From: JADGRA01 sp052143535
Lineage (GTDB): Bacteria; Myxococcota; Myxococcia; Myxococcales; Myxococcaceae
Reading direction: 5' to 3'
NCBI GenBank assembly: GCA_052143535.1
Contig: JBKQSS010000042.1
Coordinates: 1 to 64,000 of the forward strand
Length of the DNA stretch: 64,000 bases
Made by a program: the position numbers and the translations under genes
The notes under the pieces: generated by a model
What the model was told of the DNA's origin: nothing
Database searches by the model: none
Seen by the model: only the letters and a program-made list of their open reading frames with translations
Shown here: positions 59,179 through 64,000 of the stretch, piece after piece
How the letters are laid out: the number at the start of each line of letters is the position of its first letter
How positions within the stretch are numbered: position 1 is the first letter of the stretch

Positions 59179-59388
59179 TTAGCCTTCCTCGCGCAAGTCA
59201 GGCAGGGCCGGCTCGCCCGTGACGTCGTTGACGGCCGGGAAGGACTTGATGCGCTCGCGGGCAATTCGCCACGCTTGCTGCACCACCCAGGAAAGCGACC
59301 GGTCCTGCCGCGTGGCCTCTTCCTGAATCTCCCGGAGCATCTCCTCCGGGAAGTACAGAGACTGTTTGCGTTTGTCAGTGCCCGCCAT
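59179..59388 (-). CDS. Ribbon-helix-helix-like protein, myxobacterial paralogue 2
   Basis: A 69-residue protein beginning MAGTDKRKQSLYFPEEMLRE, about 75% identical to the next gene over the first 55 residues. The pair clearly arose by tandem duplication. The C-terminal tails differ (paralogue 2 ends GEPALPDLREEG), the likely site of divergence in partner or target. The predicted structured RNA ends 150 bases upstream on the same strand, so a regulatory link is possible. Confidence 0.8.
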   Translation of the reverse strand: MAGTDKRKQSLYFPEEMLREIQEEATRQDRSLSWVVQQAWRIARERIKSFPAVNDVTGEPALPDLREEG

Positions 59389-59539
59389 GCCGTGCCGTCT
59401 CCCTAGGGAATCGCCCCTCCAGGACAGCCAGGTCCGCACCGTGGCAGCCCTAGCTCCCGGAACCCACTGTGGCGTTCCTTGAGTAGGTTATCCGACACCA
59501 TTGCTGGCTGGTCAAACAGATGACCGCCGTTTTGGCCCC

Positions 59540-59587
59540 AAAAAAGGGACTGCCCCGGTCCTCCGACTCGGAGAACCGGGGCAGTCC
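59540..59587 (-). terminator. Intrinsic terminator of the small RNA
   Basis: A 13-bp perfect stem (59547-59559 with 59575-59587), extended by partial pairing of the inner bases, followed on the minus strand by CTTTTTTGG. This is the strongest intrinsic terminator in the window. It can only serve minus-strand transcription, so it argues for a transcript starting to its right. Confidence 0.85.
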
Positions 59588-59690
59588 GGAGAGAAGGGCA
59601 CCCTGGCGAGCCTCGAAAGGCTCCCAGGACGCCCCGTGGACCCAGAGGGGGAGGGGGGGGACCCCTGGGTCCAGCTTTCCGACGTATTCA
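59540..59690 (-). ncRNA. Structured small RNA candidate with three hairpins (Pxr-like?)
   Basis: On the minus strand three hairpins follow each other. Hairpin 1: TGGACCCAG at 59665-59673 pairs perfectly with CTGGGTCCA at 59637-59645, its loop carrying a run of eight C. Hairpin 2 (59596-59634) has stems GGGC/GCCC, CCTGG/CCAGG and GAGCC/GGCTC around a TTTCG-type loop. Hairpin 3 is a 13-bp GC-rich stem followed by six U, an intrinsic terminator. No protein gene occupies this stretch. The layout and the C-rich loop recall, from memory, the Pxr developmental small RNA of Myxococcus; this identity is unverified. The 5' end is estimated. It could also be the leader of the downstream RHH genes. Confidence 0.65.
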
Positions 59691-59804
59691 GGCCTTGGAA
59701 CACGCGAACCCGCTGTTCCATTCCTGAAAAGCATCCTAACGAGGGGGCCCGCCGTGCTTCAACGGAGCCACTCGACGACACTGCCCTTCATCCGGAGTCC
59801 AAGA

Positions 59805-61118
59805 GTGTCCAAGGACGAGAAGCCCTCCCCTCCATCGACTGTGCATTCCGCGCTGCAGGAGTTTTTCAAGGCCTACGGCGGACGGACGTTGTTGGCGGTG
59901 TCCGGGGGGGCGGACTCGCTCGCACTTTTGACGGGCGCGGCGGAACTCGCTCCGGAGCGCCTGGGCGTCGCGAGCCTAGACCACGGGCTCAGGTCCAGCT
60001 CGGCGGAGGAAGTGGACGCGGTGGGAAGACTCGTCCAGGCGCTGGGGCTTCCCTTCCACACCGCTGCCCTCGGGCTGAGGCCGGGGCCGGGGATGGAGGC
60101 CCGAGCGCGCGAGGCGCGGTACGCGGCGCTCGAGGCCATCCGTGCGGCGGCTGGCTACCAGTGGATTGCCACCGCCCACACCCAGGACGACCAAGCGGAG
60201 ACGCTGCTCATGCGCCTGGCGCGGGGCGCTGCACTGCGCGGGGCGGCCAGCATTCATGCGCGCCGGGGCCACGTCGTCCGGCCGCTGCTGGCGGTGCCGC
60301 GCGCCGACGTCGAGCGACACGTCGCCGCCCGTGGCCTTTCACCGGTGCGGGACCCGTCCAACGTCGACCCTTCCCTGCTGCGGGCGCGGATTCGTGCCGC
60401 GGTGCTGCCGGCGCTGGTGCACGCCGCCGGCCCGGCCGCGCTGAAGAACCTCGCCCGCTTCGCCTCCCTGGCCGCCGAGGACGAGGCGCTGCTGGCCGAG
60501 CAGGCGGCGCTGGCGCTCGAGCGGGCCCGGGTGGAGGGCGGCCTGGACGCCGTTGCGGTGCGGAGTTTGCGTGGTCCTTTACAGCGCCGGGCCCTGGTGA
60601 CTTGGCTGGCCGAGGCTGGGGTCCCGGCCAGCGCCGCGCTCGTCTCCCAGGTGGAGTCCGCGGTGCGTCGGGGCGGCCACTGCGGCCTCCCTGGACGTCG
60701 ACTGCTCCGAAGCGAAGGCGGGTGGCTGAGAATTGCCGCTGCGGCGACCCCGGCTGGTGAGGTGGCGCTCGAGCCGGACGCATGGGTCCCTTTCGGCGCC
60801 TTCCGCTTGCGCCTAGACTCCTGCTCTACGCCCGGGCCGGCGGCGTTCGTGTTGAGGCGCGAGGTGGGCTCCTTGAAGCTGCGCGGGCGACGGCCGGGCG
60901 ACCGGGTCGAAGCCAGCGACGGCCGGCGCCGGGCGGTGCAAGACGTCTTCGTGGATGCGCGCATCCCGGCCGAGCACCGTGACGGGTGGCCGCTCTTGGT
61001 CGAGGCCTCCGAGCGCGTCCTGTGGGTGGTGGGCCTTTGGCCCCCGGCACACGGCGGTGCGAGCGGCCCGTCGGTTCGTGCCGAACCGACAAGCGCTTAT
61101 CCAGGCGAAGGGTTATAG
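59805..61118 (+). CDS. tilS: tRNA(Ile)-lysidine synthase
   Basis: A 437-residue enzyme that modifies C34 of tRNA-Ile(CAU) to lysidine, essential for reading AUA. The PP-loop SGGADS lies at 33-38 and TAHTQDDQAETLLMRLARG is the second ATP motif. The C-terminal domain (KLRGRRPGDRVEA and on) is the usual TilS_C. GTG 59805 with a GGAG site ten bases upstream is chosen; the frame is open further up through the small-RNA region, which is not coding. It begins the conserved tilS-ftsH-folP order. Confidence 0.93.
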   Translation: MSKDEKPSPPSTVHSALQEFFKAYGGRTLLAVSGGADSLALLTGAAELAPERLGVASLDHGLRSSSAEEVDAVGRLVQALGLPFHTAALGLRPGPGMEARAREARYAALEAIRAAAGYQWIATAHTQDDQAETLLMRLARGAALRGAASIHARRGHVVRPLLAVPRADVERHVAARGLSPVRDPSNVDPSLLRARIRAAVLPALVHAAGPAALKNLARFASLAAEDEALLAEQAALALERARVEGGLDAVAVRSLRGPLQRRALVTWLAEAGVPASAALVSQVESAVRRGGHCGLPGRRLLRSEGGWLRIAAAATPAGEVALEPDAWVPFGAFRLRLDSCSTPGPAAFVLRREVGSLKLRGRRPGDRVEASDGRRRAVQDVFVDARIPAEHRDGWPLLVEASERVLWVVGLWPPAHGGASGPSVRAEPTSAYPGEGL

Positions 61119-61195
61119 GCTGCCCCTGGGGCGCTTGCGACGGGGCGGCGAAGGCCGCCAGAATGCAGGTTGCTGGCGCGAAAGGGTTTCGGGAC

Positions 61196-63109
61196 GTGCG
61201 ATCGAGCTACAAGACCATCGGGCTGTGGGTAATCCTCATCGCCCTATTCGTTTGCTTCTACAACATCTTCTCGCGCCAGACGGAGGAGGTGGTGGAGCCA
61301 AGCTTCACCTCACTGCTCAACAAGATTGACGAGAAGAAAGTCCGTCTGGTCGCCGTCAAGGGAAACACCTACTCCGGCACCTTCGAGGACACGCACGAGA
61401 AGTTCCGCACCACCGGGCCGGCCGCCGACGCGACGATGCTCAAGCAGCTTCGCGACGCAGGCGTCGAGGTGAAGTACGAGAAGGAAGAGCAGAACAGCCT
61501 CTGGCTGACCATCCTCGGGCAGTGGATGCCGGTGCTGTTCCTCTTCGTCTTCTTCGTCATCTTCATGCGCCAGTTGCAGGGGACCGGCGGCAAGGCGATG
61601 ACCTTCGGAAAGTCCAAAGCCAAGCTTCTCAGTGAGAGTCACAACAAGGTGACCTTCTCCGACGTGGCCGGCATCGACGAGTGCAAAGAAGAGCTCGAGG
61701 AGATTATTGCCTTCCTCAAGGACCCCAAGAAGTTCACCAAGCTCGGGGGGCGCATTCCCAAGGGAGTGCTGATGATGGGGCCACCGGGGACCGGCAAGAC
61801 GCTCCTGGCCAAGGCAGTGGCCGGCGAAGCCGGGGTGCCCTTTTTCTCCATCAGTGGCTCGGATTTCGTCGAGATGTTCGTCGGCGTTGGGGCCAGCCGG
61901 GTGCGGGACCTCTTCGAGCAGGGCAAGAAGAACGCCCCCTGCATCATCTTCATCGACGAGATTGATGCGGTGGGCCGCCACCGGGGAGCGGGCCTGGGCG
62001 GCGGGCACGACGAGCGCGAGCAGACCCTCAACCAACTGCTGGTGGAGATGGACGGCTTTGAGTCCAATGAGGGAGTCATCCTCATCGCCGCCACCAACCG
62101 TCCCGACGTCCTCGACCCGGCGCTTCAGCGTCCGGGACGCTTCGACCGACGAATTGTCGTGCCGCGCCCGGACCTCAATGGGCGCATCGGCGTCCTGATG
62201 GTGCACACCAAGCGCGTCCCGCTGTCGCCAGAAGTGGACCTGGAGATAATTGCCCGCGGCACGCCCGGGATGACCGGTGCGGACTTGGAAAACCTGGTGA
62301 ACGAGGCCGCTCTGTTCGCTGCCCGGCACAACAAGGAGCGGGTGGAGGTGGCTGACTTCGAGAGCGCCAAGGACAAGGTCTTCATGGGTCCGGAGCGCAA
62401 GTCGATGATCATGACCGAAAAGGAGAAGCGGAATACCGCCGTCCACGAGGCCGGGCACGCGCTGGTGGCCAAGCTGCTCCCCGGCTGCGACCCGGTCCAC
62501 AAGGTGACCATCATTCCGCGCGGGCAGGCGCTGGGCGTCACTTGGTCGCTGCCGACCGAGGACCGGCTCAACCTCTACCGCCAGTCGACGCTCGACCGCA
62601 TCTGCATGGCGATGGGTGGGCGCATCGCCGAGGAACTGGTCTTCAACGAAATTAGCTCTGGCGCGGCGAACGACATCGAGCGCGCCACCGAGACGGCCCG
62701 GGCGATGGTTTGCCGCTGGGGGATGAGCAGCAAGCTGGGCCCGCTCGCTTTCGGGGCCCGCGAGGGCGAGGTCTTCCTCGGTCGGGACCTCTACACTCGG
62801 CCCGACTACTCCGAGGAGACCGCTCGGCAGATTGACGCCGAGGTGCGCGAAATTGTCATGAGTTGTTACGAGCGCGCGAAGAAGTTGCTCCAGGAGAATT
62901 TCGACACGCTCAACCGCATCGCCGACGGGCTCATTGAATACGAGACGCTCGAGGCCGATGACGTTGAGACTCTGGTGAAGGGTGGAACCATGACCCGAGA
63001 CCGGCCCAAGCCGCGCGTCAACGCTCCGCCCAAGCTCGAGAAGAAGGACAAACGGAAGATTCTCGACGCGCTCGAGCCGTTGCCGGCCCTGGAGCCCAAC
63101 AAGGCGTAA
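61196..63109 (+). CDS. ftsH: ATP-dependent zinc metalloprotease FtsH
   Basis: A 637-residue membrane AAA+ protease for quality control of membrane and regulatory proteins. Membrane helices lie at about 9-25 and 103-124, with a periplasmic domain between. Walker A is GPPGTGKT (195-202), Walker B IIFIDEID, and the zinc site HEAGH (417-421). The SRH segment NRPDVLDPALQRPGRFDRR is intact. GTG 61196 gives VRSSYKTIGLWV, the usual start, with an AGGG box; ATG 61163 would add 11 residues. Confidence 0.97.
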   Translation: MRSSYKTIGLWVILIALFVCFYNIFSRQTEEVVEPSFTSLLNKIDEKKVRLVAVKGNTYSGTFEDTHEKFRTTGPAADATMLKQLRDAGVEVKYEKEEQNSLWLTILGQWMPVLFLFVFFVIFMRQLQGTGGKAMTFGKSKAKLLSESHNKVTFSDVAGIDECKEELEEIIAFLKDPKKFTKLGGRIPKGVLMMGPPGTGKTLLAKAVAGEAGVPFFSISGSDFVEMFVGVGASRVRDLFEQGKKNAPCIIFIDEIDAVGRHRGAGLGGGHDEREQTLNQLLVEMDGFESNEGVILIAATNRPDVLDPALQRPGRFDRRIVVPRPDLNGRIGVLMVHTKRVPLSPEVDLEIIARGTPGMTGADLENLVNEAALFAARHNKERVEVADFESAKDKVFMGPERKSMIMTEKEKRNTAVHEAGHALVAKLLPGCDPVHKVTIIPRGQALGVTWSLPTEDRLNLYRQSTLDRICMAMGGRIAEELVFNEISSGAANDIERATETARAMVCRWGMSSKLGPLAFGAREGEVFLGRDLYTRPDYSEETARQIDAEVREIVMSCYERAKKLLQENFDTLNRIADGLIEYETLEADDVETLVKGGTMTRDRPKPRVNAPPKLEKKDKRKILDALEPLPALEPNKA

Positions 63110-63145
63110 GGGCTGGCACGTCGGCTGGCCTGCGCCCGACGGCCG

Positions 63146-64000
63146 ATGATTCTCGCTCGCCCCATCGCCCTCGACCGGTCGGCGGACTTAGACGCCGCGC
63201 TGGTTCGTCTTGGGCTGCCTACCCCAGCCCGGGAGTACCTCCTCGAGAAGCTCCCCCATGCCCAGGTGCTGCTCACTGGCCTCGGACCGAGCGAGGGGCG
63301 CTTCCTCAAGCACACCTGCGAGGAAGGTCCTGCCGGGCTCTACCCCCGCTTTCTTTCGGGCGACCAAGCACTGCGCCCGGGAACGGCCTTTCTCTCCGGC
63401 GCGCGGGACCAGCTTGCTCGGCTGGTCCAGGCGGCGCGTCAAGCACCGGAGGCGAGCCCCCTCGCCGACGCTCTCGCGCGCCTGCTCGCCGTGGACTGTT
63501 TCCCCGAGCCGACGCTGCTCGCTGGGCGCCGCTTCCTCTGGGGTGAACGGACGTACCTGATGGGAGTCCTCAACGTCACTCCGGACAGCTTCTCGGATGG
63601 CGGGCTCTTCAGCTCCGTGCAGCGCGCCGTCGCCCACGGGCTCGCACTCGCCGACGCGGGCGCGGATTTGGTCGACATTGGTGGCGAGTCGACCCGCCCG
63701 GGCGCGGCCGAAGTCCCGGCGGACCAGGAATTGAAGCGCATCCTTCCGGTCATCGAAGGGCTGCGGGCCCAAAGTGACATTCCGCTCTCCATCGACACGA
63801 GCAAAGCCGGCGTCGCCGAGGCGGCGCTCGCCGCCGGAGCAACGCTGGTCAATGACGTCACTGGTTTCTTGGGGGATGCCCGGCTGCCGGCTGTCACCGC
63901 GGCCGCCGGTGCCGCGGTGTGCCTCATGCACATGCAAGGCACCCCCCGCACCATGCAACACTCTCCACACTACGAGGACTTGATGGCCGACGTCCTCGAG
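63146..64000 (+). CDS. folP: Dihydropteroate synthase, partial at window end
   Basis: The first 285 residues are visible. The DHPS barrel starts near residue 136 with TYLMGVLNVTPDSFSDGG, then DLVDIGGESTRPGA (pterin and pyrophosphate loops) and NDVTGF. It joins pterin pyrophosphate with p-aminobenzoate for folate synthesis. Residues 1-130 form an extra N-terminal domain not present in short FolP; long forms of this type are known. Following tilS and ftsH is the conserved order. The gene continues past 64,000. Confidence 0.93.
   Translation, partial: MILARPIALDRSADLDAALVRLGLPTPAREYLLEKLPHAQVLLTGLGPSEGRFLKHTCEEGPAGLYPRFLSGDQALRPGTAFLSGARDQLARLVQAARQAPEASPLADALARLLAVDCFPEPTLLAGRRFLWGERTYLMGVLNVTPDSFSDGGLFSSVQRAVAHGLALADAGADLVDIGGESTRPGAAEVPADQELKRILPVIEGLRAQSDIPLSIDTSKAGVAEAALAAGATLVNDVTGFLGDARLPAVTAAAGAAVCLMHMQGTPRTMQHSPHYEDLMADVLE

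Noticed and set aside
59520..59804. N-terminal extension of tilS through the small RNA region
   Set aside because: The extension is low-complexity, overlaps strong RNA hairpins, and GTG 59805 has a good ribosome site and family-like start.
1..64000. CRISPR arrays, rRNA genes and prophage structural genes
   Set aside because: No regularly spaced direct repeats, no rRNA sequence, and no capsid, tail or terminase-like proteins were seen.

Overview
The window is GC-rich chromosomal DNA, most likely from a myxobacterium (Myxococcota). The support is the gene set: two short ribbon-helix-helix-like paralogues of a type I associate with myxobacteria, a PilT paralogue, a PP2C phosphatase fused to a cyclic-nucleotide domain, a complete V/A-type ATPase operon, lysine-fermentation genes, and dense head-to-tail operons joined by 4-base overlaps. 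This placement is inferred from gene content and codon use, not from a marker gene.

Region 1 (1 to about 6,480) looks like a decayed mobile island. It holds an intact IS256-type element, a serine recombinase, a small SIR2-like NAD-domain protein that could be a defence gene, a dimeric-barrel protein, a tautomerase with a divergent LysR regulator and a clear palindromic operator, a truncated cysteine-rich lipoprotein, a tyrosine-recombinase relic and the 5' half of a tRNA-Met. Region 2 (6,828-9,379) has a membrane-anchored protein ending in a haem c motif and an SRPBCC-fold protein. Region 3 (9,417-19,015, minus strand) carries a nine-gene V/A-type ATPase operon (H-I-K-E-C-F-A-B-D). Upstream of it on the same strand is a two-gene unit of a DoxX-like membrane protein and a DUF3419/BtaA-like aminocarboxypropyl transferase.

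Region 4 (19,349-25,776, plus strand) is a complete compact his operon, hisG-D-C-H-A-B-F-IE, encoding histidine synthesis except for the phosphatase; its hisB is an unusual short form. Region 5 (25,820-37,453) mixes a lipoprotein, an MFS exporter, a DUF5996 protein, a quinone-reductase-like enzyme and a surface-sugar group: nucleotide-sugar epimerase, GT-C glycosyltransferase, asparagine synthase-like enzyme, GT2 glycosyltransferase and TolC-type channel. Region 6 (37,637-43,600) includes a PP2C-cNMP signalling protein, a surface-type repeat protein, coaBC, a family-4 uracil-DNA glycosylase and an esterase.

Region 7 (43,698-48,383) is the lysine fermentation set kdd-kamD-kamE-kal-kce, without kamA in view, followed by two genes of a metal-type ABC transporter. 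Region 8 (49,871-58,274) holds a large secreted Gly/Pro/Tyr-rich protein, a FabF-like synthase, a small secreted protein, an acyl-CoA carboxyltransferase, an exo/endonuclease-phosphatase family protein and a PilT-like ATPase with a duplicated N-domain. Region 9 (58,316-64,000) has a broken lipoprotein gene, the two RHH paralogues, a strongly structured minus-strand RNA ending in an intrinsic terminator (candidate small RNA, possibly Pxr-like), and the conserved tilS-ftsH-folP group; folP runs off the window.

The most interesting non-routine signals are the structured RNA at 59,540-59,690, the tRNA/integrase relic bounding the left island, the SIR2-like gene beside a recombinase, the DoxX/DUF3419 pair next to the V-type ATPase, the atypical HisB, and the duplicated PilT N-domain.
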